Shown here: positions 44,459 to 54,807 of the stretch, piece by piece
Numbering within the stretch: the stretch's first letter is position 1
Layout of the letters: each line of letters begins with the position of its first letter
NCBI GenBank assembly: GCA_038232275.1
Contig: JBBSIC010000011.1
Location: 1 to 64,000 of the forward strand
Source: DATLGB01 sp038232275
Lineage (GTDB): Bacteria > Actinomycetota > Thermoleophilia > Solirubrobacterales > Solirubrobacteraceae
Direction: 5' to 3'
DNA: 64,000 nucleotides
Translations under genes and position numbers: made by a program
The notes under the pieces: generated by a model
What the model was told of the DNA's origin: nothing
Database searches by the model: none
Seen by the model: the letters and a program-made list of their open reading frames with translations, nothing else

Positions 44459-45880
44459 GTGCGAGACCCGCTGACGCTCGGCACGGCCGGCCACATCGAT
44501 CATGGCAAGACGACCCTCGTGCGAGCGCTCACGGGCGTGGACACCGACCGGCTCCCGGAGGAGCGCTCGCGTGGCATCTCGATCGCGCTTGGCTACGCGT
44601 CGCTCGAGCTGCCGTCGGGGCGCGCACTGAGCGTCGTCGACGTCCCCGGCCACGAGCGCTTCGTGCGCACCATGGTGGCCGGCGCGACGGGCATCGACCT
44701 CTACCTGCTGGTCGTCGCGGCCGACGACGGGGTAATGCCCCAGACGCGCGAGCACGCCGGGGTGCTGCGGGCGCTGGGGGTGCAGGTCGGCGTCGTGGCG
44801 ATCACCAAGGCCGACCTCGCGGACCCGGCCGGCGTCGACGTGGAAGACGTCGCACCGGGCGCGGAGGTCGTCCCGCTGAGCGTGCGCACCGGCGACGGGC
44901 TCTCCGAGCTGCGCGCCGCGCTGGACCGCGCGGCCGGGCGGGCCGTCTCCCGCGCCAACGACGGCGGCCCGCTGCGGCTGCACGTCGACCGCGCGTTCAC
45001 GGTGCACGGCGCCGGCACGGTGGTGACCGGGACGCTGTGGTCGGGCCGCGCGGCGCGCGGGGACGAGGTCGTGATCCTGCCCGCCGGCGTCCGCGCGCGG
45101 GTGCGCGGCGTGCAGGTCCACGACGCCGCGGTGCGAGTCGCGTCCGCCGGGCAGCGGGTCGCGCTCAACCTGGCGGGCCTCGACCGCGACGAGGTCGGCC
45201 GCGGCGACGTCGTGGTGGCGGGCGAGGGCGCGCCGGCCGCGACCTACCGCGTCGACGTCGCGCTGGACTGCGCGCCGGGCGAGCGGGTCATGGTCCACCA
45301 CGGCACCCGCGAGGTGGCGGCGCGGCCCGTCGCCCTCGGCGAGGCTCGCTGGCAGCTGCGCCTCGAGTCCCCGATCGTCGCCCTCGCGGGGGACCGCCTG
45401 GTCCTGCGCGCGATCGCGCCGCCGAACACGCTCGGGGGCGGCGTGATCACCGATGCGCGGCCGCGGCGCCACAACGCGGCGACACCGGAGCCCGCGCCTG
45501 CGGCAGCATCGGCGCCGGAGCCGCAGCCTCCGCCCGCGCTCCCCCCGCTGACCGCGGTCGCCCTCGCCACCGAGGCTCGGCTGCGCACGGACGAGCCGCC
45601 GCTGGACGCAGACCTCGACCCCGACGCGCTGGCGGCCCTGCGCGCCCACGGGCGCGCCGTCCGCGTCGGCCCCGCGATGCACTTCCACCGCGACACCCTC
45701 GCCGCGCTGCGGGCGCGCCTCGTCGCCCTCCTGGAGGCCGACGGGGCGGTGACCCTCGCGCGCGTGCGCGACGAGCTCGGGACATCGCGCAAATACGCCC
45801 AGGCCCTGCTCGAGCACTTCGACGCCGAGCGCCTGACGCTGCGCCGCGGCGACGAGCGGGTGCTGCGCCGCCGGCGCTAG
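44459..45880 (+). CDS. selB: Selenocysteine-specific elongation factor
   Basis: A 473-residue SelB. G1 is GTAGHIDHGKTTLVRALTG, followed by DVPGHERFVRTMVAGATGID and AITKADL (G4). Domains II-III follow, then a Pro/Ala linker and a reduced winged-helix C-terminus (about residues 390-473) ending LLEHFDAERLTLRRGDERVL. The shortened C-terminal part suggests fewer SECIS-binding winged helices than in E. coli SelB. It delivers Sec-tRNA to UGA codons. GTG start at 44459. Confidence 0.93.
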   Translation: MRDPLTLGTAGHIDHGKTTLVRALTGVDTDRLPEERSRGISIALGYASLELPSGRALSVVDVPGHERFVRTMVAGATGIDLYLLVVAADDGVMPQTREHAGVLRALGVQVGVVAITKADLADPAGVDVEDVAPGAEVVPLSVRTGDGLSELRAALDRAAGRAVSRANDGGPLRLHVDRAFTVHGAGTVVTGTLWSGRAARGDEVVILPAGVRARVRGVQVHDAAVRVASAGQRVALNLAGLDRDEVGRGDVVVAGEGAPAATYRVDVALDCAPGERVMVHHGTREVAARPVALGEARWQLRLESPIVALAGDRLVLRAIAPPNTLGGGVITDARPRRHNAATPEPAPAAASAPEPQPPPALPPLTAVALATEARLRTDEPPLDADLDPDALAALRAHGRAVRVGPAMHFHRDTLAALRARLVALLEADGAVTLARVRDELGTSRKYAQALLEHFDAERLTLRRGDERVLRRRR

Positions 45881-46405
45881 CTGTGGTGGCTGGCGAGGAA
45901 GACTGCGAAGAAGCTCGCCGTGCAGAACATGCTGGCCAGGCGGACGGACTGCGTGCTCGCCACCCGGGCCAGCCGCCGGCCGACGGCGCTGGTGGGGGCG
46001 ACGATGGTGGCCACGAGCGCGGCGATCATCAGCTGATCCAGCGAGGCCATCAGGTCGATCCCGCCGACCTGCTCAGGCCGGCCGGCATCCGGGCCGACCG
46101 GCAGCCCGACGGTCCTGGTCACGACCCACACGCCGGCGATCGCCAGGCCGGCGATCGCGCCGTACACCAGCGTCCGCCGATCGTCGGGGTGGCGGTAGAG
46201 CCAGGCGGCCCACAGCAGCTGCCCGCTCATCACGACGAGGAAGAAGGCCCCGTAGGCCCACCATTCGCTGAAGTGGCTGACCATCGCCACGGCCGTGGAT
46301 GACGCCGGCCGCGGCCGCGAGCGCGACGATCGCGACCAGGGCGTCCGAACGCGCCACGGGCGCCCGCGCGGGCTCCTCGTGCTCGGCGACGTGCACCATG
46401 GCCAT
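45877..46405 (-). pseudogene. Frameshifted four-helix membrane protein gene
   Basis: From ATG 46405 the frame reads a hydrophilic start and a first helix (ALVAIVALAAAAGVIH), then shifts at about 46291-46294, where an extra G in CACGGCC breaks the frame. The continuation in the next frame is AVAMVSHFSEWWAYGAFFLV and three more helices, ending VFLASHHS. Deleting one G gives a continuous protein of about 175 residues. It is the last gene of the cupredoxin operon. Single-base assembly error cannot be excluded. Confidence 0.6.
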
Positions 46406-46418
46406 AACCTAACCGCGT

Positions 46419-46919
46419 TCAGGGCTCGTCCTCGGGCGCGTCGCCGCGCAGCACGCGGCCCGTGGCCCACGCGATCGCGCGGGCGGTCGCTCGCCACGGG
46501 TTGATGGCCCGGAAGACGTCTCCGAAGAGCAGGCTCGCCACGGGGACGCCCACCCAGAAGACGACGTAGATGACCGTCGGGGCGAGGTTGTCGGTCGCCG
46601 TCTGCGTGCCCGCAAAGCCGGCGTAGACGACGGCCGCGAACGCGGCGATCCCGACCGCGCCGCTCACCGCCTCCAGCCACCCCGGCAGCCGCAGGACGCG
46701 CCGGCCCTGCTCGGGCTCCTGCATGACGGGCCTCGGCCACAGCGTCGCCAGCGCGATGAACGAGATGACCAGCACCGCCGACGCCCCCCACACGAACAGC
46801 CACCGCGGGATCGGCAGATCCTGCTTGCCGACCAGGCCGTGCGCCGACGCCAGCGAGGGCGTCACGGCCAGCGCGACGGTCGTCGCCGCCGCGCCGGCCA
46901 GCGCGACGCGGGGCCTCAT
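46419..46919 (-). CDS. Membrane protein, N-terminal half of a fenitrothion hydrolase-like family
   Basis: A 166-residue protein. A signal-like start (VALAVTPSLASAHGL) is followed by three transmembrane helices (WLFVWGASAVLVISFIALAT; AVGIAAFAAVVYAGF; TVIYVVFWVGVPVASLLFGD). It matches the start of actinobacterial proteins often annotated as fenitrothion hydrolase, which are usually over twice this length; here a TGA follows GDAPEDEP. It is therefore probably truncated. It is coupled to the cupredoxin-like gene by an ATGA overlap. Confidence 0.6.
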   Translation of the reverse strand: MRPRVALAGAAATTVALAVTPSLASAHGLVGKQDLPIPRWLFVWGASAVLVISFIALATLWPRPVMQEPEQGRRVLRLPGWLEAVSGAVGIAAFAAVVYAGFAGTQTATDNLAPTVIYVVFWVGVPVASLLFGDVFRAINPWRATARAIAWATGRVLRGDAPEDEP

Positions 46920-47287
46920 GGCTCGACCTTGACGCTGGCGAGGGTCTGCTTGTGGTTCTCCAGCTCGACGATGAAGATGCCTTCGATCGTCGCCGGCAGC
47001 CTGAAACGGACGCTGCCGCCCCCGGCGACGTCCTTGTGGACGTCGTAGCCATGAAAGTGGACCTCGTCGGCGGTGTCGGAGTCGATCGGGAGGTCGATGG
47101 TCTGACCCTGCTTGAACGTCAGGACCTTCACGCCGCCGATAGGTCGGGCGTTCTTGACGACGATCGTCTGCGGACTGGTGATGCCCTGCGTGCTGCTGCC
47201 GCCGCTGCTGGCGATGGCCACGATCAGCCCCGCCACGAGCACGATGGCGGCGACGCCGAGCAGCCCGAAGCGTTGCGCACGGGACAT
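46916..47287 (-). CDS. Anchored cupredoxin-like protein
   Basis: A 123-residue protein with one N-terminal membrane anchor (FGLLGVAAIVLVAGLIVAIA) and a small beta-sandwich. DEVHFHGYDVHKDV and GIFIVELENH resemble cupredoxin strands, but the usual Cys ligand is missing, so type-1 copper binding is doubtful. It probably acts outside the membrane with the adjacent membrane proteins. Confidence 0.7.
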   Translation of the reverse strand: MSRAQRFGLLGVAAIVLVAGLIVAIASSGGSSTQGITSPQTIVVKNARPIGGVKVLTFKQGQTIDLPIDSDTADEVHFHGYDVHKDVAGGGSVRFRLPATIEGIFIVELENHKQTLASVKVEP

Positions 47288-47322
47288 GGGTCCTCCTTGG
47301 TCTGTCGATTGACGGGACTTGG

Positions 47323-47925
47323 TCAGCGACAGACGACGGGCGGCCCGCGGCCCGCGAGATGCTCGGCCAGCTCACGACCCCGACGGCCGAAGTCGGCGTA
47401 TGCGACAGCCACCCAGCGCGGCGCCGCGTGCAGCCTGGTCAGCGGCAGGGCGAGCGCCGGCGCGGCACGCGTCACCTCGACGGCGCGCGCGATCCGCAGC
47501 GCGAGCGCGACGAGCGCGCCGAGCACGATGGCCAGCGGGACGGCGACCCAGCCGCCGCCGCCGACCACCCCGGCGGCGCCGGCCAGATGCCCGGTGGCCA
47601 GCGCGCCCTCGAGCAGCTCCTGGGACGCGTAGATGCCCAGCATCGCCGCGCTCGCGGCCGGCCACACGCGCCGCAGCCGCACGGCGGCGGGCGTCGCCTC
47701 AGCCGGGGCGCCGCCGGCGAAGCAGATCAGCGCCTGCGCGAGCACGACCGCGAGGGCGAGACCCAGCGCCGGGACGACCAACAGCGACAGATACGCGTGC
47801 CCCTCCCGGGAGAGCGCCGAGCCGGCCCCGCCGCCGAACGCGATCAGATACCGGAGCTGGTGCAGGCCCAGCGCCGCGACGGCGAGCAGGACCGCCAGGC
47901 GCAGCGTACGAGCGTGTCGAGCCAC
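47323..47925 (-). CDS. Polytopic membrane protein, unknown function
   Basis: A protein of about 200 residues with four to five transmembrane helices (LRLAVLLAVAALGLHQLRYL; LSLLVVPALGLALAVVLAQA; VAVPLAIVLGALVALALRI). GTG at 47925 starts at the first helix. A soluble C-terminus ends in Arg-rich text. It heads the minus-strand set that includes the cupredoxin-like gene. No motif allows a function. Confidence 0.7.
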   Translation of the reverse strand: MARHARTLRLAVLLAVAALGLHQLRYLIAFGGGAGSALSREGHAYLSLLVVPALGLALAVVLAQALICFAGGAPAEATPAAVRLRRVWPAASAAMLGIYASQELLEGALATGHLAGAAGVVGGGGWVAVPLAIVLGALVALALRIARAVEVTRAAPALALPLTRLHAAPRWVAVAYADFGRRGRELAEHLAGRGPPVVCR

Positions 47926-48004
47926 GCCGCGATGATGACACCGATCGAGACCGCGGCCCGAGCGCCGCTCCGGATCCGGGCACCGCACGCCGTCGTCGCG
48001 GCCG

Positions 48005-48526
48005 CTAGCCGGCCAAGCGCGGCGCGGTCGGGTCGGTCTCCCCGCTGCTCTGCTCGCGGGCGATGTAGTCCTCGATGTCGTCCACGTCGTCGCGCAGGCG
48101 CTCGGCGACTCGCAGCAGGTCGCCCATGGTGTTGACCTCCTCGACCTGCTCCTTGATGAACCACTGCATGAACTGCTCGCTGGCGTAGTCGGTCTCCTGG
48201 CGGGCGACAGCGGCGAGCGCGTTGATCTGCTCGGACACGCGCTTCTCCTGCTCGAGTGCCAGGACGATCGGCGCGACCACGTCGGCGAACTCCGGCACGG
48301 GCGCGGCGACGCCCGGGATGCGTACGGGGCAGTCGGTGTCGAGCAGGTAGCGGACCATCATCATCGCGTGGTCGCGCTCCTCCATGGCCTGGCGGTAGAA
48401 GAAGCCGGCCAGCTGCGGGAGGGTCTCGGCGTCGTAGTGCACGGCGCAGGCCACGTACTGCTGGCTGGCGGCGAACTCGTTCGCGATCTGCTCGTTGAGT
48501 TGGGCGACGAAGGCGTCGGCGGGCAT
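48005..48526 (-). CDS. Ferritin
   Basis: A 173-residue non-heme ferritin. Ferroxidase ligands are visible in LNEQIANEFAASQQYVA, QAMEERDHAMMMV and FIKEQVEEVNTMGDLL. It oxidises and stores iron. TAGGGT (48533-48538) ends six bases before the ATG at 48526, so the transcript is probably leaderless. It is divergent from a small Cys/Lys-rich gene that shares the promoter interval. Confidence 0.95.
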   Translation of the reverse strand: MPADAFVAQLNEQIANEFAASQQYVACAVHYDAETLPQLAGFFYRQAMEERDHAMMMVRYLLDTDCPVRIPGVAAPVPEFADVVAPIVLALEQEKRVSEQINALAAVARQETDYASEQFMQWFIKEQVEEVNTMGDLLRVAERLRDDVDDIEDYIAREQSSGETDPTAPRLAG

Positions 48527-48551
48527 TTGGGCACCCTAACATCCCTCGCCC
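48527..48551. promoter_or_regulatory. Overlapping divergent promoters (ferritin / Cys-Lys-rich protein)
   Basis: A 25-bp interval. TAGGGT on the minus strand (48533-48538) and TAACAT on the plus strand (48537-48542) overlap by two bases. Their distances to the two ATGs are 6 and 9 nt. Confidence 0.6.
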
Positions 48552-48731
48552 ATGGCGACGAAGCAGGTCAAAGCCAAGAAGTCCTGCTGCAAGTCGCGCC
48601 CGCGCTGCAAGAAGTGCCCCGTCACGTGCAAGCGGCTCGAGAAGGCGGGCAAGGCGGTCCGCGAGAGCAAGCGCCGCTACGTCCTGATCGACGTCACCAA
48701 GCAGGACCTCAAGGCGGCCCGCGCTCGCTGA
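48552..48731 (+). CDS. 59-residue Cys/Lys-rich basic protein
   Basis: A short ORF from ATG 48552 to TGA 48729-48731. It reads MATKQVKAKKSCCKSR, then RCKKCPVTCKRL, and ends VLIDVTKQDLKAARAR. Five Cys in a CC-x5-C-xx-C-xxx-C pattern and many Lys/Arg suggest a small metal-binding nucleic-acid protein. Codon use is normal for the genome. It faces the ferritin gene across 25 bp, which suggests a link with iron or stress, but this is inference. Confidence 0.65.
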   Translation: MATKQVKAKKSCCKSRPRCKKCPVTCKRLEKAGKAVRESKRRYVLIDVTKQDLKAARAR

Positions 48732-48771
48732 CCGGGGGCAGGTCGCTGCCGCGCCCGTTAACCTCCCGGCG

Positions 48772-51171
<2,400 letters not shown>

Positions 51172-51227
51172 CCGGGCAACGCCGGTACTTCGGCGCCGTG
51201 GCCGCGTTACGGATCTGAGAGCAGACC

Positions 51228-52754
51228 GTGGCCGACGGGACCCAGACAACCGAGAAGAAGACCCCGCCCGCACCGCCGCTGGGGGCCGCCTCCAAGCCGC
51301 GGCAGGACATGCGCCGGCGCAAGCCCCCGGCCCTCTCGTTCTTGCTGCGGATGGAGACGATGCGCCGGCTGGGGCGCGTCACGAGCCTGATGCTGGCCGA
51401 CTTCGTCGGTCTCTCGCTGGCGATCTACACCGGTCTGCTGGTCAAGCAGGTCATCCTCACGGGATCGTGGGACGGCCAGCCGTCGCTGCACACGACGCAC
51501 GACTCGGTCGCGTTCGCCTTCCTGCTCACGGTGCTGCTGTTCGCCAAGGAGGGCCTGTACGCCTCCCGGGCGCAGCGGCCGGGGCTGTCGAAGATCGTCA
51601 CGTCGCTGTTCCAGGTGACGGTGGTCGCGCTGATCTACGCCTTGATCGCCACCGATCGCAGCCAGTACTCGAGCTACTACATCTTCTACGGGACGCTGTT
51701 CTTCGCGATCGTCTACATCGGGTCGATCCGGCTCGGCTACCAGAAGGTCACCGGGTGGGCGCTGCGAGCGGCGGGCTACAAGCGCCGGGCGGTCCTCGTC
51801 GGCTCGGGCAGCCACATCGAGGCGGTCGCCCACGCGCTGGCGGACTCCGTCGACGTCCCGATCCAGATGCTCGGCTTCGTCTCGCTGATGCCGCGTCCGG
51901 ACAACGGCCTGCGGTCGCTCGGGCAGATCGACGAGCTGCCGCGGGTGCTCGACGAGCACGGGGTCCAGGAGATCATCATCGCCGACCCCGACTTCCCCGA
52001 CGACCTGTGCCTCGAGCTCGTCGACCAGTGCCACCGGCGCGGCGTCCACGTGCGCATCGCGCCGAGCACGATGGAGATCCTCGTCCAGCGGGCGGAGTTC
52101 GTTCCCGGCGCGACGGTCCCGCTCTTCGAGCTGCGCCCGCCGGTCTTCGAGGGCTTCGACTACCTGATCAAGCGCTCGTTCGACTTCGTCGGCTCGCTGG
52201 CGCTGATCGTCCTGCTCAGTCCGGTGCTGCTGGTCCTCTCGGTGGCCGTGTTCATCTCCTCGCGCGGGCCGATCCTGTACCGCTCGGTGCGGCCCGGCAT
52301 CGGCGGCGAGCCGTTCCGCTGCTTCAAGTTCCGCACGATGCGCAACGACGCCGATCAGATGCAGGCCGACCTCGAGTCGGTCAACGAGGCGTCGGGCGCG
52401 CTGTTCAAGATCCGCCACGACCCGCGCATGACGCGGATCGGGCGCTTCCTGCGCCGCTACTCGATCGACGAGCTGCCGCAGCTGTTCAACGTCGTCCTCG
52501 GCCAGATGTCGCTGGTCGGCCCGCGGCCGCTGCCCGAGCGCGACTACGAGCGCCTCGAGGACTGGCACAAGAAGCGCTACCTGGTGCTGCCGGGCATCAC
52601 CGGGCTGTGGCAGGTCTCCGGCCGCTCGGATCTCGACTTCGACGACCTCGTCCGCCTCGACTTCCTCTACCTCGAGCGCTGGTCGGTCGGCCTGGACCTC
52701 AGCATCCTGCTGAAGACCGTCCCCGCGGTCTTCGCGCGCCGCGGCGCCTACTGA
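51228..52754 (+). CDS. Polyprenyl-phosphate glycosyl-1-phosphate transferase
   Basis: A 508-residue WbaP/ExoY-type enzyme. The N-terminal 4-5 helices are followed by a CoA-binding-like domain (RRAVLVGSGSHIEAVAHAL). The C-terminal catalytic part starts KRSFDFVGSLALIVLLSP, then CFKFRTMRNDAD, FLRRYSIDELPQLFNVVLG, LVGPRPLPERD and PGITGLWQVSGRS. It transfers sugar-1-phosphate to undecaprenyl phosphate, starting polymer assembly. GTG at 51228. Confidence 0.95.
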   Translation: MADGTQTTEKKTPPAPPLGAASKPRQDMRRRKPPALSFLLRMETMRRLGRVTSLMLADFVGLSLAIYTGLLVKQVILTGSWDGQPSLHTTHDSVAFAFLLTVLLFAKEGLYASRAQRPGLSKIVTSLFQVTVVALIYALIATDRSQYSSYYIFYGTLFFAIVYIGSIRLGYQKVTGWALRAAGYKRRAVLVGSGSHIEAVAHALADSVDVPIQMLGFVSLMPRPDNGLRSLGQIDELPRVLDEHGVQEIIIADPDFPDDLCLELVDQCHRRGVHVRIAPSTMEILVQRAEFVPGATVPLFELRPPVFEGFDYLIKRSFDFVGSLALIVLLSPVLLVLSVAVFISSRGPILYRSVRPGIGGEPFRCFKFRTMRNDADQMQADLESVNEASGALFKIRHDPRMTRIGRFLRRYSIDELPQLFNVVLGQMSLVGPRPLPERDYERLEDWHKKRYLVLPGITGLWQVSGRSDLDFDDLVRLDFLYLERWSVGLDLSILLKTVPAVFARRGAY

Positions 52755-52756
52755 GC

Positions 52757-53677
52757 GTGCCGGCGCTCTCCGTCGTGGTCGCCACGCGGTCGCGGGCCGC
52801 TCGCCTGCGGGCGCTGCTCGAGTCCCTCGCGCAGCAGGACGCCGACCTCGAGGTCGTGGTCGCCGCCGACGGCGCGACGCCCGAGGTGCTGTCGCTCCTG
52901 GACGGCGCGGGCGTGCGCGTCGTGCGCCTCGAGCCCGGGCGCGGGCCGGCGGCGGCGCGCAACGCGGGCTGGCGCGCGGCGTCGGCGCCGCTGGTGGCCT
53001 TCACCGATGACGACTGCGTCGCGGCGCCGGGCTGGGCGACGGCGCTGCTCGCGGCGGCGGCCGAAGGTCGCGTCGCCGTCCAGGGCCGCGTCGAGCCGCT
53101 GCCGGCCGACCGCGACCGCATCGGGCCGTTCGCCCGCACGCTGTGGGTGCGCGAGGCCGGACCCTTCTATCAGACGGCCAACATGCTCTATCCCCGCTCG
53201 CTGCTCGAGCGCCTCGGCGGCTTCGACGAGGCCTACGGCTTCCCCGCCGGCGAGGACACCGACCTCGGCTGGCGGGCGCGCGAGGCGGGCGTCGAGCTGC
53301 GCTTCGCGCCCGGCGCGCTCGTCTGGCACGCCGTCCACGAGCCCGGCTGGCGCGGCCTCGTGCGCGACGCCGGCCGCTGGGGCTCAGCCGTCCGGCTCGT
53401 CAAGCGCCACCCCGGCCTGCGCGAGCAGTTCTCGCGGCGGATCTTCTGGAAGCCGTCGCACGAGCGGCTCGCCCTCGCGGCGGCCGGCCTCGCGCTGGCT
53501 TCGCCGACGCGCGGCGGCACGCTGGTCGCGACGGTGCCGTACCTGCTCGCCCACCGCGGCGAGCACCCCGGCTCCAGGTCCCTGCTGCGCGCGCTCCCGG
53601 CACACCTCGCGGTCGACGCGGCGGAGTTCGCCGCGCTCGCGCACGGCTCGCTCGCCGCCCGGACGCTGTTGCTGTAG
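52757..53677 (+). CDS. Family 2 glycosyltransferase
   Basis: A 306-residue GT-A enzyme. ALSVVVATRSRA opens it, GRGPAAARNAGWRAA and TDDDCVAAPGW carry the DxD region, and GGFDEAYGFPAGEDTDLGWR is the acceptor/catalytic segment. GTG at 52757 follows the previous stop by two bases, so the two genes form one transcript. It adds a sugar to the lipid-linked oligosaccharide. Confidence 0.92.
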   Translation: MPALSVVVATRSRAARLRALLESLAQQDADLEVVVAADGATPEVLSLLDGAGVRVVRLEPGRGPAAARNAGWRAASAPLVAFTDDDCVAAPGWATALLAAAAEGRVAVQGRVEPLPADRDRIGPFARTLWVREAGPFYQTANMLYPRSLLERLGGFDEAYGFPAGEDTDLGWRAREAGVELRFAPGALVWHAVHEPGWRGLVRDAGRWGSAVRLVKRHPGLREQFSRRIFWKPSHERLALAAAGLALASPTRGGTLVATVPYLLAHRGEHPGSRSLLRALPAHLAVDAAEFAALAHGSLAARTLLL

Positions 53678-53766
53678 GCCCATCAGGCGAGCGCACTCAG
53701 ACTATTCTTCCGACCGTCGGCGGGCGGGGGCCAATCGTCTAGGGACTGCCGGCGATCAGCACGGAG

Positions 53767-53868
53767 ATGGTGGAGGACGAGGTGCTCGGTGCGCTCACGC
53801 CAGCGGAGCGCCGAACGCTGCGCGAGCTGCTGCGGCGCGCGCTCGCCGGAGCGCCGATCGAGGCCTAG
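53767..53868 (+). pseudogene. C-terminal remnant of a MarR-type regulator
   Basis: A 33-codon ORF from ATG 53767: EVLGALTPAERRTLRELLRR. This matches the last helix of MarR regulators (LSPEERxxLRxLLxR). No HTH precedes it in any frame. The rest of the 53678-53993 interval has no supportable gene. Confidence 0.5.
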
Positions 53869-53993
53869 GGCTCATCAGCTCCTCGCTGAGCGACTGGCGA
53901 GCACGCCCGGCTCGGAGATCGGTCTGCACCCGCCTCGGCGCGCCGGGCCCGGCCCGTCAGGCGAAGCTCGCCCGGCGGGCCGGGGCCGGAGCC

Positions 53994-54209
53994 TCAGCCT
54001 TCGGAGCCGTACTTGAAGGAGATCGCCAGACGGATCCGGTAGTTCACGACTCCGCCGTCGACGATCGTCACGTCCTGGCGGATGACCTCCGCTATGCGCA
54101 GGTCGCGCACCGTCTGAGCGGCCGTATCCACCGCCGAACGGGCTGCGGCCTCCCACGATTCGCTGCTCTGACCGATCACCTCGGTGATGCGGTAGACGCT
54201 ATCTGCCAT
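53994..54209 (-). CDS. Dodecin
   Basis: A 71-residue dodecin. YRITEVIGQSSESWEAAARS is the diagnostic start, followed by DLRIAEVIRQDVTI and NYRIRLAISFKYG. Dodecins form hollow dodecamers that store flavin or CoA. ATG at 54209 gives the standard length; an upstream in-frame start would add nine unconserved residues. Confidence 0.95.
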   Translation of the reverse strand: MADSVYRITEVIGQSSESWEAAARSAVDTAAQTVRDLRIAEVIRQDVTIVDGGVVNYRIRLAISFKYGSEG

Positions 54210-54255
54210 CGGATCCTCCCCCAGTAGAAATGCCAAGCACGCGGGAGTCTGTCAC

Positions 54256-54663
54256 TCAGGCCGCCGCCGGGACGATCCGCTCGGTCGGATGTGCGGAGCG
54301 GCCGCCGCGAGCGACCTCGACGTAGCGCAGCGTCCGCCGCCCGATGCCGATCTCGTCCCCCGGGACGAGCCGGCGGCGCTGCACGCGCTCGCCGTTGACC
54401 AAGGTGCCGTTGAGGCTGCCGTCGTCGGCGACCTCGGCGCCTCCGCCATTGCTGATGATCACCGCATGACGGCGGGAGACGCTGCCCTCGTCGAAGGCGA
54501 TGTCGGCGGTGTCGCTGCGTCCGATGCGCGTCATGCCAGGGTGCAGGGCGACCAGGACCACCTCCCCGCCGTCGTCGATCGCGAGATAGCGACCCGGTTC
54601 GGGCGGGCGCAGAGCAAGAGAGGCGTGGGTGCGGGAGCGGTGGGTGAGGAAGCGATCGGCCAT
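54256..54663 (-). CDS. FHA domain protein
   Basis: A 135-residue protein with one forkhead-associated domain: TRIGRSDTADIAFDEGSVSR, RHAVI, SLNGTLVNGERV. It binds phosphothreonine, probably downstream of a Ser/Thr kinase not present here. It lies between dodecin and the divergent membrane protein gene. Confidence 0.92.
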   Translation of the reverse strand: MADRFLTHRSRTHASLALRPPEPGRYLAIDDGGEVVLVALHPGMTRIGRSDTADIAFDEGSVSRRHAVIISNGGGAEVADDGSLNGTLVNGERVQRRRLVPGDEIGIGRRTLRYVEVARGGRSAHPTERIVPAAA

Positions 54664-54807
54664 GAGGCAATGGTCCTCCCCGAGTGCGAAGGGCTCCTAA
54701 GGCTCAACGTGGGATCGGCTGGGAAAGGGGGACGGTCGCGGATGGGGTCGAGGTCGTCGCGCCGCGGGACGCGGTGGCCATGGCGCGAAGCTACCCTTGG
54801 CGTCCGC

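Noticed and set aside
39509..45880. tRNA-Sec (selC) near selA/selB
   Set aside because: No cloverleaf with a TCA anticodon flanked by CT and AA was seen on either strand.
46385..46445. UGA recoding at the end of the truncated membrane protein (selenoprotein read-through)
   Set aside because: The frame after TGA is Arg/Gly-rich shadow text and stops without a conserved motif.
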